This document shows, one piece after another, positions 20,779 to 33,178 of a DNA stretch of 64,000 bases. Position numbers and translations under genes: made by a program. The DNA is taken from the NCBI RefSeq assembly GCF_902635505.1, contig NC_045432.1, positions 7,933,275 through 7,997,274 of the forward strand. The letters run 5' to 3'. Positions within the stretch are counted from its first letter, which is position 1; every line of letters starts with the position of its first letter. The notes beneath the pieces were generated by a model, which worked only from the letters and a program-made list of their open reading frames with translations, ran no database searches and was not told where the DNA came from. The stretch comes from Sarcophilus harrisii. Taxonomy: Eukaryota > Chordata > Mammalia > Dasyuromorphia > Dasyuridae.

Positions 20779-22579
20779 TTGGTTTCACAGAGAAACTGCT
20801 TTCACCTTATAGGGAAGTTAGAGGGGAAAAGGAAAAGGAAAGGGGGAGGCTAATAGAAGGGAAAAGAGAAATAGTAGGGGAAAGGTATAAGAAAGGAGGA
20901 GGGCCTATAAAGAGCCTTCCCTTGTCTTCTTCTTTCACCCTTTACTTCCCCTTCCCCCTTCCCTTTCCCCATATTTCTTTACAGATTCTGGAGGGTGCTA
21001 TACCCATCGTGATATATATGTAGCATTGCCTATTGAACCCAGTCCCAATGTAGTAGTTTTCAGAACTATGAGCCCTCCTCCCCCCTCTAATATCTCTGTG
21101 TCTATTCTTCCTCTGCACCTAATTTGTATAACATAATTACTATTTTTACCTTTTCCTGGATGATTTTGCTTTTAAGAGTCAGATCATACTCAACGCTACC
21201 CCAATCTTTCTTTTGAGCTACCTAACTGCTAATTTCAATCTTAAACATATGATATACATTTCCATGTAAAAAACAATTTTTAACATGGACATTTCCTTGA
21301 AATTAATCTTTGAGATTGGCCCTTATGTGTTAAATTTTCTATTGAGTTTGAATTTGTTTTCAAGTCCTGAAAATCTGCAAGATCATTGAATGCCTTTTTT
21401 TTTCATTCAATATCATGGATAATTTTTGCTAAATATGATATTTTGGGCCACAAAGACCTGCAGTCTTTTATTGTGGCTGCTGATAAATCCTGCACAATTC
21501 TAATTGTTTTAAATGCTTTTTTTCTTGTTTTTTGCAAAATTTTCCCTTTGATCTGGGGGTTTTAAAATTTGGCAATTATATTCCTATGTGTTTTTCAAAA
21601 AGGATCTCTTTGAGGTGGTAATCAATGGGTTTTTTAAATTTCTACTTCCCCCTTATGTTCTATCGCTCTAGTACAATTTTCTTGGATTATTTCTTGCATT
21701 ATTATATTGAAGTTCTTTTTTTTGGTCACAGCTTTCAGATAGTCCAGTTATTTTTATATTTTCTCTTCTTGATCTATTCTCCAGATCTGTTATTTTTCTT
21801 ATAAGATGTTTCATATTCTGTTCTGTTTTTTCATTTTTTAGAATCTGTTTTGTTATTTCTTGGTCTCTTATAGCTTCATTGCCTTCCCCTTACCCAATTC
21901 TAATTTTCAAAATTCTAATCTATTTTTGTCTTTAAGATTCCATGTCTGCTTTTCTACTTGGATAACTTTTTTTCATAATCTTATTTTTATTGGATGGTTT
22001 TGGTTTCTATTTTTATTTTATAGTTTTTCCTCAATGTCTCTCATTTGATTTTTGAACTCTTTTTTGAGTTCTATAAATTCTCTTTGGGCAGAGAGCCATT
22101 TAACATTACTCTTTGGGGGTGGAAAAAGCTTTTTTTTTTTTTTTTTTTTACTTCAGTGTCCTCTGGAGGTGAGCCCCAGTCTTCCTTTTTTCCTTAATAA
22201 GTTTCTGTGATTGGGTTCTTTCTTCTTTGCCAGTTCATTTTTAAAATGAAAAGTATTAGTGTAAGCACCTCTAATGGGGGGGGGCAGGAATGATGCCTCT
22301 ATCTTTACTTTAGCTCTCCTCTGTGACTTGGAACCCTAAACCAAGCGCTCTTCCCTCCTGCAAGTGCCAGCAGCCCGCAGCAGCCCTGCCTCTGCACTCC
22401 TGGTGTGCTGGTTCCTTTTCGCCTGCTGGTCCTGGCATTCCGACTCAGTCGAGGTTCCCTCAGTCTTCCCAGACTCAGCCCCTCCAGCCCTCCATGCTGT
22501 CTGGGAGGTGAAAGTGTGGTTCATGCTGAGCCTCCAGCCAGACCCTTGTGGAAAATTATGGCAAAATTTGTTGCCCAGA

Positions 22580-23775
22580 GAAGTTCATCAATATTGTAGG
22601 TCGATTTCATAATGTCATGTTTGCCCAGGTTTTGGATAATGGATGATGCTCTCATGCTTTCTCAGTCATCAGTGAAATGAAGCAAGATTGTGTTCTTGCC
22701 CCCATGCTTTTTAGCAAGATATTTTCAGCAATGTTGTCAGATGTTTTCAATGAGGACAAACATGGCAACAAAGGCACTATTGGTGACAAGTTATTTAACT
22801 TGAAAAGGCTACAAGGCAGAGGGGAAGGAGAATTGTTACATGATATTTTGTTCATAAATGGTTTGTACCAAATACAATCTCCGAAACCGAGATGCAACAA
22901 AGCATGGGTTGATTTTCTGCTGCTTTTGCTAATTTTGGCCTAACAATATTAAGAAAACATAGATTCTCCACCAGTGGATGGTGGGCATCATCCATATAGG
23001 GTTACAGCAAATGGAGAAATTTTGAACATTGTGGATAAGTTCACTTACTCGGGTTGTTCACATAGATGATAAGATGTGTGGTGCACACATTGCCAGAGCT
23101 AGGTCAGTGTTTGGGAGGCTCTGAAGGAAAGTGTGATAGAGGAGAGATATTAGGCTGTCTAGTAAACTGAAGGTTTTCAGAACCATTGTGCTGACCTCAT
23201 TGTCGTATGCCTGTGAAATCTGGACAGTATACCAATGCCGAGCCAGGAAACCGAATCCATCGCTTCCACCTGAATTGTCTTAGGAAGATTCTGAAGATCA
23301 CTTGGCAGGTTGAGGTATCAGACACTGAGGTCCTTGAGCTAAATTGCCAAACATTCAAACTCTATTGCAGAGAGTATAACTCCGATGGGCTTGAATGCTA
23401 AACATATATTTGCGTAAAAGACACAGAGAATTCACATAAGGAAGACACATAGTTGCCAGAAAAAGTGATATGAAGACATTCTTAAGGTCTCTCTGAAGAA
23501 CTTTGGAATTAATTGGTGACACGAAAGACACTGGCAAAGGACTGTTCAACATGACCTACTTAAATCAAAGAAGGCCTTCACTGTGCTCTATGAGCAAATT
23601 GTGGCTCAAGAGAAACGTGAACTGCACAGATTTAGAGACATCTCCATCCAAAATGTTCACATGTGGTAGCTCATATTCCAAACTCATTGGTCTGATCATT
23701 TGCAGTTGGACACACTGTAAGAACTTGAGTTATGGCCATCATCATGGTAATGAGAAATGGAGTTGGTTATAAAGG
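22580..23775 (+). mobile_element. Old non-L1 LINE: RT and C-terminal zinc-finger remnant
   Basis: Conceptual translation in pieces gives reverse-transcriptase signatures out of the L1 lineage: AHIARARSVFGRL, LKVFRTIVLTSLSYACEIW, then RIHRFHLNCLRKILKITWQ and VSDTEVLE. These are followed downstream by a Cys/His-bearing C-terminal part (FTCGSSYSKLIGLIICSWTH). This layout is known from RTE- or I/jockey-type LINEs. The copy is 5'-truncated and frame-broken, with in-frame stops between the pieces. Confidence 0.6.
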
Positions 23776-23802
23776 ACATAATTGGCCTAGCCTAGTGGTT
23801 CT

Positions 23803-23945
23803 TTTTTTGCTGACGCAATTGGGGTTAGGTGATTTGGCCAGAGTCACACAGCTAGGAAGTGTTAAGTGTCTGAGATCAGATTTGAACTCAGGTCCTCCTG
23901 ATTTCAGAGCTAGTGCTCTATCCACTGTGCCACCTAGCTGCCCCA
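23803..23945 (-). repeat. tRNA-derived SINE (WSINE-type)
   Basis: The reverse strand has head gggcagctaggtggcacagt, then agttcaaatctgatctcag and ctagctgtgtgactctgg, and a tail before a poly-A (read here as ttctttttttgctga). Confidence 0.85.
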
Positions 23946-24240
23946 ACTAATGTTTTTTTATAGCTTTTTATTTTTCCCAATTGTCAACATTCACCTTTGT
24001 AAAATCTCATGCTCCAAATTTTTCTCCATCCTTCCCCCCACCTCTTCCCATAGACAGCAAGCAATCCAATATAGGTTAAACATGGGCAATTCTTCTAAAC
24101 ATAGTTCCACATACATCATGCTTCACAAGAAAAATCAGATCAAAATGTGAAAGAGCAAACAAACAACAACCAAAAAAAGGTGAAAATATTAGGCTTTGAT
24201 CTACATTCAGTCTCCATAGTTCTCTTTGCAAACCTCTTGG
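23946..24240 (-). mobile_element. L1 3' end, 5'-truncated
   Basis: Reversed L1: 'tttatagctttttattttt', 'ttgtcaacattcacctttg', 'catagacagcaagcaatcc', 'atctacattcagtctcc'. It adjoins the SINE at 23945. Confidence 0.75.
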
Positions 24241-25406
24241 AGGTTCACAACAGTGGTTCAAAGATAAACAATCAATAAAAGATAAAAAAAATCAATGAAA
24301 GTCCTCTACTGGTATGGTAAACAATAAATAATTATTCATGATATTATTTAAAAATAACTTTTTCTTCTGTAACATCAAACATGTACATCTTTGAAGCATC
24401 ATGGATTTGTTTCTGCAGTGACTTGAAACTGTAGTTGACCATTTGCACAATGATTTTGGTGTTCACATGGAAAGTATATAAACCAACAACTTTTGATTAA
24501 ACACAACATGTTCTTGTCACAGGCTGTCATCAAATTGCTTCCAAATGTCCACAAGGATTCAACATTCAAGTGCAACTTGATTTGTAGGCACATAGTTCCA
24601 TTTGTGTTCTGTATGGGAGTAGCTCCCATGTTCCCAGAGGGGAACATGCCCCTAGTATATTACTTTGGTCGTTTTCAAGAACAAAGGACTACAAACAACC
24701 AGTCTCAATCACCACCCAAGCTATTCCTAACTTCTAAACTTTCTCTTCCTTTCTTAGTTCTTCAATCATCAACCTCCCCCCACCTCTTCCAACCCCATCA
24801 CAAAGACTTTTGCCGTTCTGAGAAATCTGAAGGTAGCTCCTTTTCATCTCAAAACTCCTTGGCATGTTCCCCACTCTCATCACCTTCCTTTTAATCTTTG
24901 TCAATAATAAAGCCCTTCTCCTTTCCAAGGCCGGACCCTCTACCGGGGTGGTTGCTCCAAGGGTGTGCTGTAATGAGTTCTAATAGATTTGAGAAAGCAC
25001 ATTACTAAATTGTCAGTGAGAGCATCGGTACCTCAGAAATCAGCAATTACTAGCAACAAGGACTCCATTGATTGGTCGGTTGAATAGACTTAAGAAAGTG
25101 AGTTTAAACTTGAAAGTGTGGTCATTTTAATGGAGCATTCCAGTTGGTGACATCCATGCATCCTCTCAGTGGCGCCCTGTCCCCTTCCGGCCCCAGGAGC
25201 CTGGGAGGAGAAGGAGGAAGCAGCTCTGTGGCTAGGTGGGGGTTAGGGGTCGTACAAAGGCCAGAACGAAGCTTATCCAGAATCTCTTGTCTGTAACTGT
25301 TTTGCCCGTGGGCACTGTTGGAAATTCTCCTTGCTTCCTGGGACCGATCACAATTGCTCTTAAGATTTTAGAATAATTTGAATCAAAAGACTTAAAATAG
25401 TAACCG
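24241..25406. other. Intergenic DNA, mostly unrecognised
   Basis: No gene was seen. The last 60-100 bp before 25407 (ending 'aagacttaaaatagtaacc') may be 5' UTR of the SMAD4 retrocopy. A GC-richer patch at about 25150-25240 is of unknown origin. Confidence 0.4.
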
Positions 25407-28400
25407 AGGGATAATATGTCTATTACTAACAGTTCCACTAAATATGAGCATTGTTTATAATTTGATGTACCTCGGACAAAGGACAAAAAGTGAAACATTT
25501 GTGAAACAAAAAAGCTACCAAAAGTTTCATAAAGAAGCTGAAAAAGAAGAATGAATTGTATTCTTTAATAACAACTATGACTACAAATGGACCAGGCTTA
25601 ATAAATGTGTCACAACACAGAGGCCATTCGATGGCAGGCTTGGTGGGGTCTGGTGGGTGGTTGGGAATTTTTCAGCATGTCAAGTATGCTCATCTTTGAA
25701 GGTGGCCTGAACTTCACAAAAATGAACTTAAACAATGACATACAATCAATGTCCTTTTGACCTAAAATATGATCGTGCCTGTGTGAACCCACATCACTAT
25801 GAATAAGTTGGATCACCTGGCATTGACTCCTCATGACTGATAAGGCAACGTTCTGCTCCATTTAGTATATTCATGATTTAGAGGGATGGTCATCCTTGTC
25901 CACTGAAGGACATTCAATTTAGCTCATACAGCGTCTGTTGAATAATCATGCACCTTTAGAGACATATCAAAAACTCAGCCATATTAGCTTCATCTGATTT
26001 TACCACTACCAGCACCACTGACTTTCCCAACATTCCTGTGGCTACCAGTATATTGCCAGGCAGTCACAGTGAAGGACTTTTGCAGATAGCTTTAGTGACC
26101 CAAGACAACAGCAGAGTGAATTTACTGTTCAGATGGCTATTTATCATCATAACAATATCACCACCTGCACTGGAGCTGTGATGTACATGCCTAATGTACC
26201 TTCCCACCAAAATAGTCACCTTTAGCACCTCTGTCTGGCACCCTATCCAGGACATTACTGATCAGTTCCCAATTAGATTGTATTCCAGACTCATTTTCAA
26301 TCAACCTGTGCCTGAATGGTGGTGTTCAATCGCCTACTTTGAAATGGATATTCGGGGAGGACAGATTGTCAAAGTTCCTTCCAGCTGCCCAGTTGTTACT
26401 GTCGGTGGCAATGTGGAGCAGGTGTCTGGAGGAGGCAGCTTTTGCTTGGGGCAACCCTCCCGTGTTCACAGGATTGAAGCTATTGAAAGACCGAGGCTGC
26501 ACATAGGCAAGAGTGTGCTGTTAGAATGGGTAGGGTGGGTAGGGTGCCTCGGTGATCAGGTGGTGTTTGTACAGAAGTACTACTTAGACAGAGAAACTGG
26601 CCAAACATCAGGAGAAGCTGTTCATAAGATTTATCCCAGTGCATGTATTAAGGCGTTTGATTTACAGCAATGCCATTGTTAGACCCAGTACCCGGCTGTC
26701 ATAGTGCAAGCTGCAGCAGCTGCTCAGGCCAGAACAAGAATAGGAAATATACTTGGACTAGATTTCGTATGGGGAATAGCCCCTGCTATCAGTCTGTGGC
26801 TGTTGCTGGGACTGGTGTGGATGGCCCATACCAATTCTGTGTACTCAGGATGAGCTTTATACAAGGCTGGGGACCTGATTATCTGGGACAGAGCATTGGA
26901 GGAATGCCTTGCTGTATTGAGGCCCTCCAACTCCTTGATGCAATACTATACTCGTTGCAGGTCCACAGCTGGTAGACTGAGACTCCTGTGCTGGGGTCCT
27001 GTGTCAGCATGGTGGATTGTAAACTACAATCCTGTTTACAACCCCAAGATAAAGTTTACTTTTGCCCTGCTTGACCTTTTCATAGCAGAAAACTGATTTT
27101 AAAAATTTCCCTTCATTGAGGAACTCATTTGGGTAGGAGATATGACTTACAACTTGGAACAGAGGAGTACCAAGCCAGATGAGGCCCTCAGCAGCTTTCC
27201 AGGGATGGAAAATGTGACCTTCATTATACACTAGATACTTCTATACATTACATCTACTTACATACACACAGACATGCATGTGTGTATGTGTGTTAGTCTT
27301 TATTCCACAGAATAAATCCAATATTGCTTATGTTTAAATTCAGAGAAAGTTCTCAAAGATAATTCCACTCTATCTTATTCTTATGTGAGGATTGCTGTTA
27401 ATCATATATCTTAAGCAAGAATACCGGGCCATATGGGTGAATCAATATTGTTGGAGGTTTTTTGACTTCAGATTAGTTTTTTAAATAACAGTTCATTTTT
27501 CCAAATACATGTAGAGATAGCTTTCAACATTCATTTTTGTAAGACTTTGCGTTTCAAAATTTTCTCCTCCCTCCCTTATCTCTCATCCTCCCCAAGACAG
27601 CAAATAATCTGATATAGGTTAAATATGTGCAATCCTTTTAAACATATTTCCATATTTATCATATTGTGTGAGAAAAATCAGACCAAAGGGGAAAAAACAC
27701 AAAAAAGGTAAAAAATACTATGCTTTGATCTGGAATCAGTCTCCATAGTTCTCTCTGGATGCAGATGGCATTTTCTATCACTAGTCTATTGGAATTCCCT
27801 TGAATTGTTGAAAAGAGCCACAGCCATCAGAGTTGACCATCACATAATCTTGTTGCCGTTGTGAACAATGTTCCCTTGGTTCTGCTCACTTTAATTCAAT
27901 TCATTTAAGTCTCTGCAGGCTTTTCTGAAATCAGCCTGCTCATCAGTTCTTATAGAACAATAATATTCCCTCATCTTTATATACCATAACTTATTCAACC
28001 ATTCTCCAACTAATGGGCATCCACTCACTTTCCAGTTCCTTGACCCTACAAAAAGAGGTGCCACAAACAAGTTTTGCACATATGGGTTCTTTCCCCTTTT
28101 TATGATCTCTTTGGGATAGAGACCCATTAGTGCCACTGCTGGATCAAAGGGTATACACAGTGTTATAGCCCTTTGGGCATAATCTCAAATTGTTGTCCAC
28201 ACTGGTTAATCATTTCACAGTAAGTTAACATTGTTACGAATAGCTTGACTGCCTTTAAGGAAGTTAGGTCACAAATATTTCAGTGTGGCCTGTTCCCAAA
28301 ATAATTTCTTTGAAACTTGAACAAGTTGAACAAAAAATTTTAATTCATGTTATCTCGCAGTTTCATTGTTACCCTTGCCAAAGTTAATCTGTATATACAT

Positions 28401-29130
28401 ATTTGAAAAATTCTTATCACAAGACAAAACTTGTTTCAAGTTTCATGTTGTTCCCTACTGTGATTAATAAGTATTTCTCATGTTGAGAAGAATTGCATTT
28501 TTAACCTAAAAAATTTCTCTTCCTTGTTGAAAAATAGCAGTTATATTTTTTCTCAATTTCTGGGTATCAAGTCTGGTTACTAAAAAGCTTGGGACAGGAC
28601 TTGCTTTCCTTCATACAGAAGAGAAACTTTTGTATTTTTTAAAACACTAAAAGGAGTATTATTATTCCATTTAAATACCAAAGTGTTCTGCAAAGCTGAT
28701 GATGCTTACACTCAATAATGAATAACTAGAATTTTGGAAAATACTATAATCTGTGTTAAACACCGTGTGGAGGAATGGCAACATCACAATTGTTTATAAT
28801 GGACAGTCTATATTCATTCTGAATTTGATGTGTTGTCTTTCCTATACAGTTTAGATCATGTATATTAAGGACCTTGTTTGAGATTTTGTTTTGTTTGTTG
28901 GAGCAAGATGGCCAATGAGATTTTTATACTTTCGCATTATTCCAAAGACTGGTGCCATCAATGACCATACTAGTGATTGACCATGACTTTTGTCTAGAGA
29001 AACTAAGTAGAAAAAACTGGCAATTATATCAACTGAACAATAGATGAGAAAACAAATTTGTATTCTTTTTATCTAGCTAAAAGTAGAGATAAAACTCTGA
29101 AAATCTCGTACGAAAGACACAGCTTACAAT
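25407..29130 (+). pseudogene. SMAD4P: SMAD4 processed pseudogene (CDS plus 3' UTR)
   Basis: This is an intronless copy of the mRNA for SMAD4, the common-mediator Smad of TGF-beta/BMP signalling. The CDS equivalent runs 25407-26980. It begins at GATAATATGTCTATTAC (the first Met codon reads AGG), passes MH1-derived sequence (WPDLHKNELKH and CVNPYHYE equivalents at about 25700-25800), the linker, and the MH2 domain ([68 protein letters not shown]). After the stop at 26978-26980 the match continues as SMAD4 3' UTR to ~27460 and resumes at ~28222-29130, with an L1 fragment between. Exon joins show no introns. Many stops and indels disrupt the frame, for example in the MH1 part, and the CDS equivalent is about 85 bases short of the functional gene. 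The functional SMAD4 is autosomal in other mammals. Confidence 0.93.
27468..28221 (-). mobile_element. 5'-truncated L1 inserted in the SMAD4 pseudogene 3' UTR
   Basis: The minus strand carries a marsupial L1 3' end, from the tail at the left through 3' UTR to the last part of ORF2 (equivalents of the ctggatcaaagggtat and ttcagccattctcc motifs shared by other L1 copies in this window). SMAD4 3' UTR sequence stops before it and resumes at taagttaacattg after it. The insertion is therefore younger than the retrocopy. Confidence 0.8.
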
Positions 29131-29254
29131 GTGTGTGCATAAATTTTTTTCTGGAGAAAATGTTGCCAAACATTTATCAGCACACCCTTGGATTCATTCT
29201 CTCCCATCTTCTCCAGCAAATTATAACCTCAAGCTTCTTCTCCCTTTCCTCCTT

Positions 29255-29475
29255 CTGACGTCTGGCCCTCTGCCTCTGTCTCTCTCTATTTTTCTGTCTC
29301 TCTGTAAGTCTCTATCTCTGTTTTTCTGTCTATCTCTCTGTAATTGTCTCTGTTTCTGTTTTTCTGTCTGTCTCCCCGTCTCTATTTCTCTCTCTCCCCT
29401 TTCCCCTTCCCTCCTCCTCCTACCTGCCTCCTCTTCTTTCCCTTCCTTCCCTCTTTCCCTCTCTTCTTTCTCAGC
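29255..29475. repeat. CT-rich low-complexity tract
   Basis: Strand-biased tctctgtctctct-type sequence of about 220 bp. Long openings on both strands here are artefacts of composition. Confidence 0.9.
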
Positions 29476-29489
29476 CAAACACCTAGTAA

Positions 29490-30200
29490 AAGCAATCTAT
29501 ACTCATTGCTTCCGCTTGCTTTCTTACTTGCTCCTCAAACTTTTCTAATCTGGCTTCCACTCATCACTCCAATTATCAAGAGATTCCTCTCTCTAATTCA
29601 GCCATCAAAATCTCGATTTCCCAATCTGCTGGCCTTTTCTCAGCCCTCAGGCTATCTGCTACCAGGGACTGGATATAAGTAATCTAAGGTTTTCTCTCAA
29701 GGTCCACTGCTGCACATTCAATTTCCTATTGAACATTTCAAATTACACATCCCAGAGATATTGCAAACCAACATGTCCCTCTCTTTTTCTGCAAAGCTCC
29801 TCTTCTTCCAGATGTCCCCATTTCTGTGATGAAGTCACAATCCTTTCATTCTCTCTGATTTCTCGTCTCAACGTCATCCTCCATTCCTCACCCATGACCT
29901 TTGCACTGGCTGTTCTCCATGGCTGGAATGCTCTCCTTCAGTTCCTCACCTCTACATTCAGTTTTCCTGTCTCCCTTCAAGACTCATCTTAGATCCCACC
30001 CTGTGCAGCAGAACTTCCCTGAAGTTCTCTATCCTGAATAAACACAGCTATTTTCCTGTCGTCTCCCTTAATAAGAATGCACCCTGGCTGACTAATGTTT
30101 GTTCACTGATCGACTCTCTCTTACCCCACATCCAATCAGTTGCCACATCTACCTCTATAATATCTTTCACAACTGATCCTTTCTCTCTATTAGAACAGCC
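29490..30200 (+). repeat. L2 LINE fragments
   Basis: 'attgcaaaccaacatgtccc', 'catgacctttgcactggc', 'tgttctccatggctggaatgc' (split) and 'cttccctgaagttctc' are L2 motifs in order, with internal gaps. Confidence 0.65.
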
Positions 30201-30509
30201 TAGTTCAGGTTTTCTTCATCCTTTGCCTACTTTTATTGCAGAGGACTTGATGTCTCTGCCTGAAATCTATCCTCACTCCAAGCTCCTTTATTATTATAAT
30301 TATAAGCCTGATGTTGACTTGAAGGTCTTCAGTGGAATGTAATCGGGCAAATATGATTGACTCTCTTCTTTTTGGCTTTCTTTCAGTGAATAGATCAAAG
30401 ACATAGATGGTAAATCTCAAACTCGCAGATACCAGGAAGCACCTGGGAAGGAGAGCCAACAACCACATTGGCTGACCAAGCCAAGATCCAGTAAGATAGT
30501 GATAGAGAT

Positions 30510-30675
30510 ACTAGAATTTCCAAACAATTAGGAATATCTCACGATGAGATAGGCTGCCTCAAGAAATTATCCATTGCTACAGGTATCCAAGAAGAGGCTA
30601 GTCCTGTACACAAGAATTAGACTGGGTGATTTGGAAAGTCCTTTTTAGACTTCAACAGATTCATGATCTCACTGA
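30510..30675 (+). repeat. CR1/L3 fragment
   Basis: 'ctgcctcaagaaattatcc', 'caagaagaggctag' and 'agactgggtgatttggaaagtcc' (split) follow the CR1/L3 3' order. Confidence 0.5.
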
Positions 30676-30829
30676 TAAGGGAATTCCCTCCACCAGTGTA
30701 GATCACAAGCTATTCAGACTTCTGCATCCTGTGGTCCAAGTTTTTCCGTAGAATCTCCACAAAGTGTTCACCTAACTTACGAGAGACTCTAGGTCTTCTT
30801 ACATTTCTTGGGTGCCAGTAAATACATGG

Positions 30830-30975
30830 TAGGGGGAGGAGATAAGCATTTACCTAACACCTATTACATTCCAAGCTTTTATAAATATTACATCATTTGA
30901 GCCTCATAATAACCCTGCAAGTGATTATCCCTATTTTATAGTTGAAGAAACTGAAGCAAAACAGAGCTCCCATTC
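30830..30975 (+). repeat. MIR copy
   Basis: 'cctaacacctattacattcc', 'cctcataataaccctgcaag' and 'agttgaagaaactgaagc' are the MIR order. Confidence 0.65.
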
Positions 30976-32934
30976 TAAAGAGGGAAAGACAAAATGTACA
31001 GATCTAAGTGTGTAGAAAATAAATATGGCGAGCAGAAATACAAAGTCATTATTTATAAATTAGTTTGAGAGGAAAGGTGCTTCTAGAAGGACTTTCTGTA
31101 GTGCTAGAAAAAAGGCTTTCACCGAAGCAGAGGTAACAGTGTCCATTCGAGGACTCTCAGAACAAAGGCTCAGGGGCAGGAGATGTCTGAGGAACAAAGG
31201 AATATCAATGAAAAACGTATGATCAAGAAAGGAGGCAGGCCGAGCCAAGATGGCAGAGTAAAGGCAGGAACTTACCCAGCCTTTTGTCCAAACCGCTCCA
31301 AATCTCTTTAAATAGTGATTCTAAACAAATCTAAACACATCCCCAAAGTCGGAATAGGCATTTTCCAACTGAAGACAACTTAGAAGATCAGGAGAAAAGG
31401 TCTGTGGAACTAGGGTGGAAGCCCAATGCACAGTCCCAGTGCAGGAAGTATCAGTGCAGCAGTGACCTGGCCCCAGGCCCTGTCCCAGGCCAGAAAAGTA
31501 GGGATTGGGTTTACTTTGAATCAACTTCCGTACTGGCAATTTCTAGACCCCTCGGCTCAGAGGCATCAAAGAGGACTTGGAAGGTCAGCAGAAAAGATGG
31601 CACAAGGGTGGGAGTCCAGTGGGCAATTCCAGCATAGGCCATGTCAAGCACCCCCAGCCTGGGACCTGGCCCCAGTGCCAACTAAGCACAACTGTTGCTT
31701 TAGCACACTAACTCTTACAGCTACAGTGGGGCAGAGACACTCCTCACATCTCCAGGGCAAAAAAGGGGGCTTGTGGTCAGGTTCCTTGAAAAAGATCTCT
31801 GAAAAGAGCTACAGAAAGCCCTGAAGCTTGGGACAGTGCACCCTCCACCCTGGAAACAGAGCCTTAAGTTGAGTGGTAGGCTAGGAAAATGAGCAGACAT
31901 CCGAAAAAAGTTGCAATGAAAGTTATTATGATGACAAAAAAGATCAAAACACACTTGGAAGGTGATAACAAAGTCAAAACTCCTATATCCAAAGCTTCCA
32001 AGAAAAATAAAAATTGGTCTCAGGCCATGGAAGAACTTAAGAGGGATTGTGAAAATCAAGTAAGAGAGGTAGAGGAAAAAATGGGAAGAGAATTGAGAAA
32101 GGTGAAAAAGGAAATACAAAACAGCTAATAAGGAGAAAAATGCCTTAAAAAGTAAAATTGGGCAATTGGGAAAGAAGATAGTAAAGCTCACTGAGGAAAA
32201 TATTTTTTAAAAATTCAAATTGAGCAAATGGAAGCAAATGACTTTATGAGAAATCAAGATATAATAAATCAAAACCCAAAAAAATGAAAAAATAGAAATA
32301 ATGTCAAATATCTCACTGGAAAAACAACTGACCTGGAAAATAAATCCAGGAGACAGGGGATATAATTTAAAAATTACTGGTCCACCTAAAAGTCATGATC
32401 AAAAAAAGAGCCTGAACATCGTTTTTCAGGAAATTATCAAGGAAAATGGTCAAAGGATTTGAACAATTTTCAGATGAAGAAATTAAAACCATTTCCAGAC
32501 ATATGAAATACTGCTCTAAATCACTATTGATCAGGGAAATGCAAATCAAGATAACTTTGAAGTACCACTACACATATCTCAGATTGGTTAAAATGACAGG
32601 AAAAGATAAAGACAAATGTAGGAGGGAACGTGGGGAAATTGGGACACTAATACATTGTTGGTAGAGAACCATTCTGGAGAGCAATTTGGAACTATGCCCA
32701 AAGGGCTATCAATGTATTTGATAATTTGATAATATTCTTTGATCCAGCAGTGTCTTTACTGGGCCTGTATCCCAAAGAGATCATAAAGGAGGGAAAGAGA
32801 CCCTCATGTGCAAAAATGTTTTTGGCACTCCTTTTTTGTAGTCACAAGAAACTGGAAACTGAGTGGAAACCCATCAATTGGAGAATGTGTGAATAAACCA
32901 TGTTATGGAATGTTATGGACTATTATAGTTCGAT

Positions 32935-33178
32935 AAGAACTATAATATATATTATTATATTATATATTATTAATAACACAATATTATTACAATATTATTA
33001 TAATTATATTATTATATAATTAAAATAATCAATATATAATATATGATTGTATATTATATAATTATAATATATTATAATATCATCTTATTAATGTTATAAT
33101 TAATATTACATATTAAATATAATATTAATAATAGTGTATATTATTATATATATAAATAAAACTATATTATAGTTCTAT
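32935..33178. repeat. AT-only low-complexity expansion
   Basis: About 240 bp made almost wholly of A and T, with many tataat/attata palindromic words. It is flanked on both sides by a duplicated ttctataagaa / gttcgataagaac-like L1 motif, so it appears to have grown within the L1. Confidence 0.9.

Larger units (their letters stand above)
19870..22570 (-). mobile_element. HAL1-like (half-L1) element, nearly full length
   Basis: A T-run at 19889-19906 is the reversed poly-A tail. Reading leftward from 22570 there is a GC-rich 5' region (22310-22570), then L1-ORF1-type AT-rich coding-like sequence with coiled-coil-prone composition (about 21300-22250), then a long 3' region with purine-rich strings and TA/CA microsatellites. 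No ORF2 was recognised. Naming it HAL1 is an inference from structure and from similarity to L1-type sequence. Confidence 0.5.

Noticed and set aside
24900-25240. Possible tRNA or RNA gene
   Set aside because: No A/B box pair, cloverleaf or known RNA motif could be made out.
29129-29682. Overlapping openings on both strands rich in Ser/Leu or Arg/Glu
   Set aside because: They are translations of a CT-rich low-complexity tract.
31426-31824. 132-codon opening as a small protein gene
   Set aside because: It lies in the 5' region of the HAL1-like element and has no recognisable domain.
31721-32191. 156-codon antisense opening rich in Phe/Leu/Ser
   Set aside because: It is the reverse of the HAL1-like ORF1, whose Lys/Glu codons read as Phe/Leu/Ser on the other strand.
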